This document shows, piece by piece, positions 36,857 through 45,523 of a stretch of DNA of 64,000 bases. This DNA comes from CAVQTK01 sp963716455. GTDB lineage: Bacteria; Pseudomonadota; Gammaproteobacteria; Coxiellales; Coxiellaceae. The stretch's first letter is position 1. Each line of letters opens with the position of its first letter. Under the pieces are notes generated by a model, which worked only from the letters and a program-made list of their open reading frames with translations, was not told the DNA's origin and did not search any database. The stretch covers positions 62,001-126,000 of the forward strand of contig CAVQTK010000003.1 of NCBI GenBank assembly GCA_963716455.1, written 5' to 3'. The position numbers were made by a program, and so were the translations under genes.

Positions 36857-36888
36857 CTCCGGGGCTTGCCCCGGAGATTCCTTTCTTT
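36857..36888 (+). terminator. Intrinsic terminator of rpoS
   Basis: Stem CTCCGGGG, loop CTTG, stem CCCCGGAG, then ATTCCTTTCTTT, 11 bases after the rpoS stop. The loop is the same as in the GC-rich hairpin repeats at 13.9 and 45.5 kb. Confidence 0.8.
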
Positions 36889-36971
36889 AAAAATCTTGCT
36901 GCAATGAGTAAATGCAGTTATGATACGTCACTTTTGAATAAGTTATCCTTTTCAGTACGGGAGGAATTGAT

Positions 36972-37163
36972 ATGGCAGAGTCAAATCAAGCATGTTGTAA
37001 CCGTAAGCATTATGAAGTGCGCTATGAGCAATTGCCTTTGTGTTGTCCGATGCCAGATCAACGCTTGTGGGATGCTCACCCGCGTGTTTACTTACCTATT
37101 GAAGAAACCGGTTATGCAGTTTGTCCCTATTGCGACACTGAATACCTATTAAAAAAAGATTAA
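36972..37163 (+). CDS. Zinc-finger (CHCC type) protein
   Basis: 63 residues. The C-terminal CPYC after HPRVYLPIEETGYAV and the upstream Cys fit the zf-CHCC family of small proteins (PF10276-like), related to a mitochondrial complex I subunit. GGAGGAATT precedes the ATG. Cys-rich N-terminus (ACC, LCC). The role in bacteria is unknown. A second longer frame overlaps it but is a shadow. Confidence 0.85.
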   Translation: MAESNQACCNRKHYEVRYEQLPLCCPMPDQRLWDAHPRVYLPIEETGYAVCPYCDTEYLLKKD

Positions 37164-37182
37164 AAACAAAATTGGGAAAACT

Positions 37183-38379
37183 ATGTCCGTATCGGTTAGA
37201 TATCAGGCATTACATCCTTATCTCGATCGAGCGGCTTACTGCAGTTTAGTTCTAAGCGGATTTTTTATTCCTCTTTCAATTACTGCTACCGATATATTCC
37301 TTTTATTAGCTGCAATAGGTTCGGTCTTATCGGGTCGCGTTTCCAGTTATTTATATGCACTAAAATCAAATCCAATAGTGCTTACTAGTTTATGTATATT
37401 ATTATTAGTTTTGCTAGGCTCATTCTGGAGTATTGCTCCTTGGTCAGATCGGATAGCGGCTGTACATAAATACAGTAAATTGCTTTATATTCCTTTATTA
37501 ATGCCACTTTGTTTAGATAGAAAATGGCGTGAACGTGCTATCTACGCTTTTCTTTTGGCGATGATTATCGTGGTCATTATATCGTATTTAAAAATGGCAT
37601 TTAGTTGGGAGTTTGGGCCTTGGAAGGGACCGGGTGCGGTTTTCTACAGTCATATCGAAACGAGTTATTTAGTTGCATTCGCTACCTACCTATTGGTTTA
37701 CTATGCGTGGCAAAGGCCAAAATGGCGAGTAGCCGCTTTAGTGTTGGCGGCAGTTTTTACCTACCAAGAATTTTTTATCAATGATGGTCGAACTGGTTGG
37801 GTAGCGTATATTGTGTTATTGCTACTTTATTTTGCTCAACGAGTGAGTTGGACGGGATTTGTAGTAGGCGTCATGACCGTTCTTTTGCTGATATTTTCTT
37901 TGTATAACATATCCCCAGTGTTTAAAAGAACCTTTGATAATTCTATTAAAAATGTCGAACAGTATCGTCAAGGAAATATTAAAACATCCTTAGGTTACCG
38001 ATTAAGCTTTGCATTGTTAAGTTGGGGTTTAGTTAAAGAGCATTGGATACTTGGCTCAGGAACGGGAAGTTTTAAAACCGCTTATATTCGTAGTGGTGGA
38101 GTATCAGGTTGGAAAGATTTATCCACACCTCATAATGAGTATTTGTTAATAGCGGTACAATTGGGAGGGATAGGTTTGCTGTCCTTATTATCATTATTTT
38201 GGTGGCAATGGAGGCTAACATCGCATTTAGGGGAGGTAAAACTTTTCTCTCAAGCTTTGATGCTGTCGTTCATAATTAGTTGTGGATATAATTCTTTTCT
38301 TCATCTTACGGTAAGTGGTCATTTTTATGTATTGTTTACCGCATTGTGCTATGCGGGCTATCGGGTGAAAAATGCATAA
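37183..38379 (+). CDS. O-antigen ligase-like membrane protein (WaaL/Wzy_C type)
   Basis: 398 residues with about ten membrane helices and the large periplasmic loop of the ligase family; STPHNEYLLIAVQLGGIG is the Wzy_C signature with a conserved His. Such proteins join O-antigen or other glycans to lipid A-core. Other members are polymerases, so the exact role is not settled. It overlaps the next gene by eight bases. Confidence 0.83.
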   Translation: MSVSVRYQALHPYLDRAAYCSLVLSGFFIPLSITATDIFLLLAAIGSVLSGRVSSYLYALKSNPIVLTSLCILLLVLLGSFWSIAPWSDRIAAVHKYSKLLYIPLLMPLCLDRKWRERAIYAFLLAMIIVVIISYLKMAFSWEFGPWKGPGAVFYSHIETSYLVAFATYLLVYYAWQRPKWRVAALVLAAVFTYQEFFINDGRTGWVAYIVLLLLYFAQRVSWTGFVVGVMTVLLLIFSLYNISPVFKRTFDNSIKNVEQYRQGNIKTSLGYRLSFALLSWGLVKEHWILGSGTGSFKTAYIRSGGVSGWKDLSTPHNEYLLIAVQLGGIGLLSLLSLFWWQWRLTSHLGEVKLFSQALMLSFIISCGYNSFLHLTVSGHFYVLFTALCYAGYRVKNA

Positions 38380-39511
38380 AATTGCTTTTTTAGCTTTGGA
38401 TGATCTTCATCATATACATCATATTGTGCCTATTGCATTCACTTTATCCTATCAGCAGTCGTATCAATGTGTGATTTATTTGCAAGCCCATTGTTTACCT
38501 TTAGTAAATAAATTGGGGAAATTTTATCCTGGACATAATTGTAAAATAGAGGTTTTAGCTCCTTCATTATTTCGCAAAATCATTAACTGTTGCCGGCAAA
38601 CTATTTGCAGTTCTTCTCATCTTATTCATTATCACATAGCTCGTATTTTGCAAAGTGACGCCATTGTCACTCCTGATATCAACTTGAATTGGTTAGTGAA
38701 ACAAAAAAAACAACAGCAGCAATCTAGCCCAAAATTTATTTTAACTTTTCATGGATGTGGAGATAGAGAACGTTCTTTTCAGACTATTATAAATTATGAT
38801 TTATTGTTAATCGCTGGAGAAAAACGTCTTCGCAGGCTCAGTAAAGCAGGTTACCTGGAACATACCGCTTTTGCCGTAACGGGATGTTCTAAATTTGATA
38901 TAATTCCTGCAGATATACGTCCGCAATTGTTTGCCAACAATAAAACAGTGGTTTTATATAACCCTCATTTTGATTTGAAAATTTCATCTTGGCAATTTTG
39001 GGGTTTGGAAATTTTAGAATATTTTTATCAACATCCAAGCTACAATTTAATTTTTGCTCCGCATTGCAATTTATTTCATCGGGGTTTGTCTAGCAAAAAA
39101 ATTCCATTACAGTATTACGCTGCTGAAAATATGGTTATAGATTTAGGTAGTGAAAAATCTGTAGATATGACATATACCCAAGCAGCGGATATTTATCTAG
39201 GAGATGTTAGTAGCCAAGTTTATGAATTTATTCGTCTCCCTCGTCCATGTGTTTTTTTAAATCCGCAGCGCATAGAGTGGCAGAATAATCCGAGTTATGC
39301 TAATTGGCACTTTGGTACAGTGATAGATGATTTGATTTCACTCCACACTCTTTTGGCAAAATCACCATTAATTAATCCTTACGTTAAGTTACAAGAACAA
39401 TGTTTTGCAGACACTTTTTCGATAACTTCGAAACCGGCCGCGCTTCGATCTGCAGAAGCGATTATGAAATTGATGGACAGTTCTGCTAAGGTGCAGGATG
39501 AGTTATTATAA
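38372..39511 (+). CDS. Glycosyl/glycerophosphotransferase-like protein
   Basis: 379 residues resembling the GT-B fold of CDP-glycerol glycerophosphotransferase-type proteins: TFHGCGDRERS near 130, VTGCSKFDIIP, and the C-terminal GDVSSQVYEFIRLPRPCVFL nucleotide-binding segment. It would act on a cell-surface glycan or LPS. The neighbouring ligase-like and heptose genes support this. The donor cannot be told. It ends at a palindromic element. Confidence 0.65.
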   Translation: MHKIAFLALDDLHHIHHIVPIAFTLSYQQSYQCVIYLQAHCLPLVNKLGKFYPGHNCKIEVLAPSLFRKIINCCRQTICSSSHLIHYHIARILQSDAIVTPDINLNWLVKQKKQQQQSSPKFILTFHGCGDRERSFQTIINYDLLLIAGEKRLRRLSKAGYLEHTAFAVTGCSKFDIIPADIRPQLFANNKTVVLYNPHFDLKISSWQFWGLEILEYFYQHPSYNLIFAPHCNLFHRGLSSKKIPLQYYAAENMVIDLGSEKSVDMTYTQAADIYLGDVSSQVYEFIRLPRPCVFLNPQRIEWQNNPSYANWHFGTVIDDLISLHTLLAKSPLINPYVKLQEQCFADTFSITSKPAALRSAEAIMKLMDSSAKVQDELL

Positions 39512-39512
39512 A

Positions 39513-39688
39513 TAGGGTCTGTTGACGATTGTCATTGCGAGCGTTAGCGAAGCAATCTAGTTCGTACTTTGGACAATACTCTGTACTGGATTGCTTCCCC
39601 CTCGCTCATGCTCGGGGTCGCAATGACCGTATTTTAGTGAAAAAACCAGTTTTGATATGAGTAATTAATGAATTGTCAACAGACCCTA
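39513..39688. repeat. Palindromic MITE-like element, copy C (inverted core)
   Basis: TA-flanked, 172-base element with ends GGGTCTGTTGACGATT and AATTGTCAACAGACCC. Its core reads AGCAATCTAGTTCGTACTTT, the reverse complement of the core of copy A, while the outer parts (for example GACCGTATTTTAGTG) keep the same orientation. It fills the gap between the transferase-like gene and hldE, close to the hldE start. Confidence 0.8.
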
Positions 39689-39726
39689 GTTACATTTATT
39701 TAGAAAAAAAATAGGTATAATATATC

Positions 39727-41166
39727 ATGCTTGATTATGGTCATCTTCCCAGTTTTGAAAATACTCGAGTTTTAGTCTATGGCGATTTAATGTTGGATCG
39801 TTACTGGTATGGGCAAGCGTTACGAATCTCTCCCGAAGCCCCCGTTCCTATTGTCCATGTGCGCAATAATGAAGAGCGTCCTGGTGGGGCTGCCAATGTT
39901 GCTCTGAATATTGCAAGTTTAGGTGGTCGAGTAAAGTTATTGGGTCTGGTAGGGGAAGACTTGGAGGCACAGAGATTACAACTTTCGCTACAACAACATC
40001 CAGGCGTGCAATGCGAATTTTTGTCCATCCCAGACCACCCCACAGTCACAAAACTTAGAGTCATTGGGCAACATCAACAATTGATTCGTATGGATTTCGA
40101 AGAACCTTTTCGGGACGTTAACGACGAAAATTTATTACGCATTTATCAACAGCAATTACCCAGTACGCACGTTGTAGTTTTATCAGATTATGCTAAAGGA
40201 GCACTTCATCGAGCAAGCCATCTCATTGAGTTAGCGCGTGATCAAGGAATACCCGTTTTGGTAGATCCTAAGAGCAAAGATTTTAATTTGTATCGTGGAG
40301 CAACATTGGTCACACCCAATAAAGCAGAATTTGAGACAATTGTGGGTCCGTGGAGAGATGAAGAAGAGTTGGTTAGCAAGGCACAAGAGTTAATTCATAC
40401 TTATGAGTTAAAGGCTTTATTGGTGACTCGCGGTAAAGAAGGTATGACCCTTATTCAAAGAAATGAAACAGCACAGCATTTTAGTGCCAAAGCTCGTGAA
40501 GTTTATGATGTAACAGGAGCGGGTGATACAGTCATCGGCGTTATAGCTGCAGTATTAGCAGTAGGATGGGAGTTAAAAGAAGCGGTTCGTTTAGCAAATA
40601 TTGCTGCCGGATTAGTGGTAATGAAATTAGGTGCTGCCACGGTAAGCATTTCGGAGTTACGGCGTGCTACCTTACGTCAGGGAGATTTATTAGAAGGAGT
40701 ATTAACTGAAGCGGAATTATTAACTGCTGTTGCCGATGCTCGAGCACATGGTGAAACTATTGTAATGACTAATGGTTGTTTTGATTTTATCCACGCTGGC
40801 CATATTCAATATTTAAGTCGAGCTAAAGCATTGGGCAAGCGTCTCATTGTAGCGGTTAATGACGATGCTTCTGTAAGGCGTTTAAAAGGACCTAGTCGGC
40901 CAATTAATCCGCTTTTAGAGCGAATGACTGTACTTGCTGCTTTGCGTGTAGTAGACTGGTTAGTGCCATTCGGTGAAGACACCCCAGCCCGTCTCATTTC
41001 ACAGATATTGCCGAATATATTAGTGAAAGGAGGCGATTACAAAGTTGAAGAGGTAGCGGGGGGAGAAGTAGTTATGGCTCATGGTGGTCAAGTAAAAATA
41101 TTAGATTTCAAACCTGGTTTTTCAACTAGTTCTTTAATCCGTAAAATACAGGAGCAAGAAATATGA
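39727..41166 (+). CDS. hldE: Bifunctional heptose-7-phosphate kinase/heptose-1-phosphate adenylyltransferase
   Basis: 479 residues. HldE makes ADP-heptose for the LPS inner core. Residues about 1-320 are a PfkB-type sugar kinase (GDLMLDRYWYG, RPGGAANVALN, VTGAGDTVIG); residues about 345-475 are a cytidylyltransferase-type domain with MTNGCFDFIHAGHIQYL. The order and length match E. coli HldE. A TATAAT box lies at 39716-39721, only six bases before the ATG, and no Shine-Dalgarno sequence is seen. Its stop overlaps hldD as ATGA. Confidence 0.95.
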   Translation: MLDYGHLPSFENTRVLVYGDLMLDRYWYGQALRISPEAPVPIVHVRNNEERPGGAANVALNIASLGGRVKLLGLVGEDLEAQRLQLSLQQHPGVQCEFLSIPDHPTVTKLRVIGQHQQLIRMDFEEPFRDVNDENLLRIYQQQLPSTHVVVLSDYAKGALHRASHLIELARDQGIPVLVDPKSKDFNLYRGATLVTPNKAEFETIVGPWRDEEELVSKAQELIHTYELKALLVTRGKEGMTLIQRNETAQHFSAKAREVYDVTGAGDTVIGVIAAVLAVGWELKEAVRLANIAAGLVVMKLGAATVSISELRRATLRQGDLLEGVLTEAELLTAVADARAHGETIVMTNGCFDFIHAGHIQYLSRAKALGKRLIVAVNDDASVRRLKGPSRPINPLLERMTVLAALRVVDWLVPFGEDTPARLISQILPNILVKGGDYKVEEVAGGEVVMAHGGQVKILDFKPGFSTSSLIRKIQEQEI

Positions 41167-42131
41167 TTATTGTCACAGGTGCTGCAGGTTTCATTGGCAG
41201 TAATATTATTAAGGGTTTAAATTCAGCAGGCTATACTAACATTTTAGCGGTAGATGATTTAACTGATGGACATAAATTTGTCAATTTAGCAGCAGGAAAA
41301 GTTGCAGATTATCAAGATTACGAAGATTTCATAGCAAAAATTCAAGCAGGACCCGCTTCCTTTGCTGAGCCCATTACCTGCATTTTTCACCATGGTGCTT
41401 GTTCAGTGACTACTGAATGGAATGGCCGGTATATGATGCGCAACAATTATGATTATTCCAAGTACTTATTGCATTATTGCTTGGCGGCAAAGATTCCTTT
41501 TATCTATGCTTCCAGTGCAGCTGTGTATGGTAACAGCACAGTTTTTGACGAACAAGCCACAGAACAGTTGCCAATCAACGTTTATGGTTATTCTAAATGG
41601 CAATTTGACCGTTATATGTTACAACATTTACCTACTGCACAATCGCAGGTAGTTGGGTTACGTTATTTTAATGTTTATGGACCTCAAGAACAGCACAAAG
41701 GCACTATGGCGAGTGTGGCATTCCACTTTATGAATCAACTACGTGAAAATAATGAAGTAAAACTATTTGCTGGAGATGACAGCTATGGTGACGGAGAGCA
41801 ATTACGCGATTTTGTTTTCGTGGACGATGTAGTCAAAGTCAATTTGTGGTTTTTGCAAAATCCTCAACAAAGTGGCATTTTTAATGTTGGCACAGGCCAA
41901 GCTCGGACTTTTAACGCCTTAGCTCGTGCATTGATCGGTTTATATGGGCAAGGTCAAATACGTTATGTTCCTTTCCCTGCCCATTTGAAAGGAGCCTATC
42001 AAAACTACACCCAAGCAGATATCAGCAAATTGCGTCGCGCAGGATATCAGCAACCTTTCACCTCATTAGAAGAAGGTCTAAAACGTTATTTTCACACTAC
42101 TTTGAAACCTAAAGCAGCAGCATTGGTTTAA
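41163..42131 (+). CDS. hldD: ADP-L-glycero-D-manno-heptose 6-epimerase
   Basis: 322 residues. HldD epimerises ADP-D-glycero-D-manno-heptose to the L-glycero form for LPS. It is a short-chain dehydrogenase with the Rossmann motif TGAAGFIGSN, the ASSAAVYG segment and YGYSKW (Tyr and Lys of the active site). Length is usual (about 310). Coupled to hldE by a four-base overlap. Confidence 0.95.
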   Translation: MIIVTGAAGFIGSNIIKGLNSAGYTNILAVDDLTDGHKFVNLAAGKVADYQDYEDFIAKIQAGPASFAEPITCIFHHGACSVTTEWNGRYMMRNNYDYSKYLLHYCLAAKIPFIYASSAAVYGNSTVFDEQATEQLPINVYGYSKWQFDRYMLQHLPTAQSQVVGLRYFNVYGPQEQHKGTMASVAFHFMNQLRENNEVKLFAGDDSYGDGEQLRDFVFVDDVVKVNLWFLQNPQQSGIFNVGTGQARTFNALARALIGLYGQGQIRYVPFPAHLKGAYQNYTQADISKLRRAGYQQPFTSLEEGLKRYFHTTLKPKAAALV

Positions 42132-42267
42132 GTGTTTTTGAAAAATTACCGTTGGTTTAGTTTTTAAACTTCAGAACTAATCAGATAAGAGTAGGTATTT
42201 TTTTTGCAGTAGTCAGAATCTGTTGATAAAATATTGACCTGAAATTTTTGAATTCAGGTATGAAAAT

Positions 42268-43077
42268 ATGAAAAAAGCTTTTTTAGAGACTAGTGCAATC
42301 AATGTATTCTACAATAATGGAATGAATGGAGAGCAGGTAAGGACTCTTTTAGCGAACAAATTTTTCTTACCTGTAATAGGGATATTTACGACATTCGAGT
42401 TAGCGAAAACTTTTTTAAATAATAGTACTGATAATAAATGCCAGGGTCTTTTTAAGTTAGTTAAAGAGCTTGACCCTGAATATAGTAGTAGAGACGATCA
42501 ATTATTTTTCATGGAATTTGAAAAATTAAAGTATGGTTATAAGATCTGCCCGCTCATAACATCGAAAGATTTTTTAATAGAATTAAATTCAAGAATTGAT
42601 CAATTTTGTAAAGGCATCATTCCTCCCTACTTGAAAAATTTTCTTCAAGAAAAGGAAAGCAATTTTATTAAATGCAGATTGTTATGGGGCGTTGAAAGCT
42701 ATAATTCAGACATTTCCAAATTCAAAGGTTTATCTGAATACAAGGATAGTTTTTTAAAAAATTATGATTCTGCTGTTTTGATAAATTTTTTTAAAAGATG
42801 TACTAATATTGAATTACCAAATACTCATATAAGAGAATTCATAAATGAGATAAACTCTTATCCCGCTTTACGAACACTTATATATTCTCACTTATATCTA
42901 AATTATAAATTTAAAAACCAACCTCCCTCTAAGGATAGAATAACTGATTCAATACAGTTAATAGAGGCTTCGTATTTTCCTGTATTTGTAAGTGGAGATG
43001 AACGTCATCTAAAATATGCTAATGAAATTAACCCCAATATTCAATTAATATCCACCAAAGATTTGGGGATAAATTAG
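42268..43077 (+). CDS. PIN-like domain protein, no antitoxin seen
   Basis: 269 residues. The N-terminus KAFLETSAINVFYNNG resembles the first acidic motif of PIN-type nucleases (usually DTSxL; here ETSAI), and the end DSIQLIEASYFPVFVSGDER looks like the last acidic motif. The middle (about 60-200) is helical and not recognised. PIN proteins cut RNA and are often toxins, but no antitoxin-like gene lies upstream (136 bases). The identification is tentative. It is the first gene of the accessory island. Confidence 0.55.
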   Translation: MKKAFLETSAINVFYNNGMNGEQVRTLLANKFFLPVIGIFTTFELAKTFLNNSTDNKCQGLFKLVKELDPEYSSRDDQLFFMEFEKLKYGYKICPLITSKDFLIELNSRIDQFCKGIIPPYLKNFLQEKESNFIKCRLLWGVESYNSDISKFKGLSEYKDSFLKNYDSAVLINFFKRCTNIELPNTHIREFINEINSYPALRTLIYSHLYLNYKFKNQPPSKDRITDSIQLIEASYFPVFVSGDERHLKYANEINPNIQLISTKDLGIN

Positions 43078-43097
43078 CTTTCAAATAGGACTTTATT

Positions 43098-44013
43098 TTG
43101 CCATCAGTCATTCATCAACCTCATGACAAATTTTTTAAACTTTCTATGAGTGAATGTCATGTCGCAAATGAATTTTTTACTAAACATTTGCCGTTAACGA
43201 TTTTAGAAAAGCTGAATTTGGAGACATTAAAACTCGAAAATCATAGCTTTATAGATGAACATTATAAAAGTAGTGAAGCTGATGTGATCTATAGCGTGAC
43301 GATAAGCAACTCCAAAGGTTACCTATTTTTGTTGTGTGAACATCAAAGTACTGTTGATCGCCTGATTGCCTTTCGGTTATGGGTATATATGATTCGCCTA
43401 ATGGAAATGCATTTAAAGCAAAGTTCAGATCAGACTTTACCATTTATCTATCCCTTAATTGTATATACGGGTCAAGAAACTTGGGATGCACCTCTAGATA
43501 TTTTTCCACTTTTTGGAGATCAAGATTTTTTAGCTAGGGAATGGTTATTGAAGCCCTTTCAATTACTAAATATTCATCAACTTAATGACGATGAAATACT
43601 GCGGTGTCAATGGTGCGGTTTGGTTGAATTTGCATTAAAATACCGGCAAGTCCGCGATTTCCAAAAATTTTTAGATACCTTGCTTCCGTGGATTCAAAGG
43701 ATTGAACAAACTGGTTCTTCTGGCTTTTTCTTCAGTAAAATTGTGTTAAAATATATCATAGATGGTACAGAAAGCTTGGGATATCCATTTGTCGCCAGAA
43801 TTGAGAGGTGAAGTCATGACATTAGCACAACAATTTGAGCAAAAAGGCATTCAGCAGGGCGAGGTAGCTGTGGTAACTCGACAATTAAAACATCGTTTTC
43901 AATATATTCCTGAATCATATTTGATAAGATTAAGACAAGCCGACGCCGAAACATTATTGCTTTGGAGTGAAAAAATTTTAGATGCTAAAACGCTCGAAGA
44001 AGTATTTGAATAA
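43098..44013 (+). pseudogene. Rpn-family nuclease/transposase-like gene, frameshifted
   Basis: Rpn proteins (PF04754 group) are PD-(D/E)XK-type DNA nucleases that promote recombination and are often mobile. HDKFFKLSMSE at the start, DVIYSVTISNSKGYLFLLCEHQST with the catalytic Asp, Glu and Gln region, and PFIYPLIVYTGQETWD are typical. The frame ends at 43811, and the usual C-terminal tail (HLSPELRGEVMTLAQQFEQK then GIQQG repeats) continues in another frame to 44013. A single indel at about 43760-43785 explains it. The start is TTG at 43098 behind AGGA. Confidence 0.8.
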
Positions 44014-44093
44014 ATTTAAGCGTGTATGCGAAGTGAATCAAATGGAGAATGATTTATTGACAAAAGATAGGAAAAAAATATAAATTGATAAGT

Positions 44094-45176
44094 ATGACAA
44101 ACTTCATCGTTCTGATTAAACAATATTTACCTCTTTTTGAAGTCTTGGCTTTGAGTTTAATACTGAGTTTTGTTTCCAGTTGTGCTGTTAATAAAATTAT
44201 TAAAACTTATTTCCTTCCTTTAAAGGTTAACTCATTCAATACAGTCATTTTCGCAATTAAAAGATCAGCTTTTATTATATTTTTATTATTGTATTTTAAT
44301 TTTTTTTCGTATCAATTGAATTTACCAATTAAATTACATTTTATAGAAACTGTAGTAAATATTTTATCAATCATTGCTTTAAGCTTAATGGCCCTCAAGC
44401 TTTTAGATTACATTGATATATGGCTCGAGCGTAAGAAATATTTAGACAAATCAACTAATATCGGAATGCTAATTACGCGTGCTTTTCTTTTAAAGAAAAT
44501 TCTAAGACTAATTATTTTAATATTGGCTGTGGCCATGATTTTACTTAATTTTTCAGCAGTAAAAGAAATTGGTAAAGGTATTTTAATTTCAGCCGGTGTT
44601 TTAGGTGGGATATTAGCGTTTGCTGCCCAAAAAATATTTAGTAATATTTTTTCCAGTATGAGTTTTATTTTAAACAGTCCTATCCAAGTGGGAGATATAA
44701 TCCGAATTGACGCAGAAACAGGAACAGTTGAAAAAATTACCTTAAATCAAATTCAGATTCGTACTTGGGATTTACGTTTACTGATTTATCCCCTTGATTA
44801 TTTTTTTAAAAATCCTTTTCAAAATTTAAGTCATTTAGAACAAGGTCTATTAGGTACTGTTTTTCTATATACTGATTATAAAGTAGACATTGAAAAAATA
44901 CGTTATGCCTTACTTAATATTTTACAGAGCTCAACGTTGTGGGATAAAAAAACCAATTCTTTGCAAATTACTGCTATTGATCTTACTGGCATTCAACTGC
45001 GAGCTTTGATTGGCGCTGATAATGTCGCTGACTTATGGAATTTATGTTGCTATGTCAGAGAGCATTTGATTGTGTTTATTCAGAATAATTGCCCCGAAGT
45101 GTTGCCTAGAGAACGCATTCAATTAGATGGCTTTAATTATAATGAAAAGATAGTAAAAAAGGGTGTTGAAGTATAA
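44094..45176 (+). CDS. MscS-family mechanosensitive channel
   Basis: 360 residues. MscS channels release solutes under osmotic shock. Four or five membrane helices are followed by the pore and beta domain: AGVLGGILAFAAQKIFSNIF (about 165) and SPIQVGDIIRIDAETGTVE. The C-terminal part is the usual cytoplasmic vestibule. ATG 44094 is preferred over a TTG nine bases upstream. It has no partner gene beside it. Confidence 0.88.
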   Translation: MTNFIVLIKQYLPLFEVLALSLILSFVSSCAVNKIIKTYFLPLKVNSFNTVIFAIKRSAFIIFLLLYFNFFSYQLNLPIKLHFIETVVNILSIIALSLMALKLLDYIDIWLERKKYLDKSTNIGMLITRAFLLKKILRLIILILAVAMILLNFSAVKEIGKGILISAGVLGGILAFAAQKIFSNIFSSMSFILNSPIQVGDIIRIDAETGTVEKITLNQIQIRTWDLRLLIYPLDYFFKNPFQNLSHLEQGLLGTVFLYTDYKVDIEKIRYALLNILQSSTLWDKKTNSLQITAIDLTGIQLRALIGADNVADLWNLCCYVREHLIVFIQNNCPEVLPRERIQLDGFNYNEKIVKKGVEV

Positions 45177-45268
45177 GCTACTCACTAAAGCCTAGCGTTC
45201 GGGGCATTTCTTGTCTAAAAGCGAATGAATTATTACCTTATAGTCCTTAAATTAAATAATTTTCAATA

Positions 45269-45523
45269 ATGGAATTTCATACCGCTTTAATTGAAATGTC
45301 GCGGGGTTGGATGCTGCATTTAGGCCCTACTACCCATCAAGCACTATGTGAAAAATTGCTTTTAGCATTAGAAACCACAGGTTTGATTTTGCGCGGTAAC
45401 TTTAGAAGTCTAGCCAAGGATAATGTCGAATGGTGCGAGCGTCGCTTACTGGCCAAACTTCGCCGCGGCTTGCCGCGGGGATTTTATTTTTTAAACCCGA
45501 TGGCTTTCTTAATTAATTTGTAA
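45269..45523 (+). CDS. Small hypothetical protein ending in a hairpin repeat
   Basis: 84 residues. The first 65 (MEFHTALIEMSRGWMLHLGP to LLAKL) look like a real helical protein; the last stretch RRGLPRGFYFLN is encoded by the CCGCGG-CTTG-CCGCGG hairpin repeat at 45463-45478, so the repeat may have truncated or extended the gene. It overlaps the convergent ankyrin gene by 15 bases. No family recognised. Confidence 0.45.
   Translation: MEFHTALIEMSRGWMLHLGPTTHQALCEKLLLALETTGLILRGNFRSLAKDNVEWCERRLLAKLRRGLPRGFYFLNPMAFLINL
45459..45495 (+). repeat. GC-rich CTTG-loop hairpin repeat, second copy
   Basis: CCGCGG-CTTG-CCGCGG with GGATTTTATTTTTT after it. It matches the hairpin at 13908-13935. In plus direction the T run makes it look like an intrinsic terminator, although it is placed inside a short open frame. 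Confidence 0.7.

Noticed and set aside
36853..37152. 99-codon open frame after rpoS
   Set aside because: It crosses the rpoS terminator and overlaps the zinc-finger gene in another frame; no start signal.
39716..39721. TATAAT as the hldE promoter
   Set aside because: It lies six bases before the ATG with no good -35 box; it may be chance in AT-rich DNA.
43762..44013. 83-codon open frame as a separate gene
   Set aside because: It contains the standard C-terminal tail of the Rpn protein and joins the preceding frame by a single indel.
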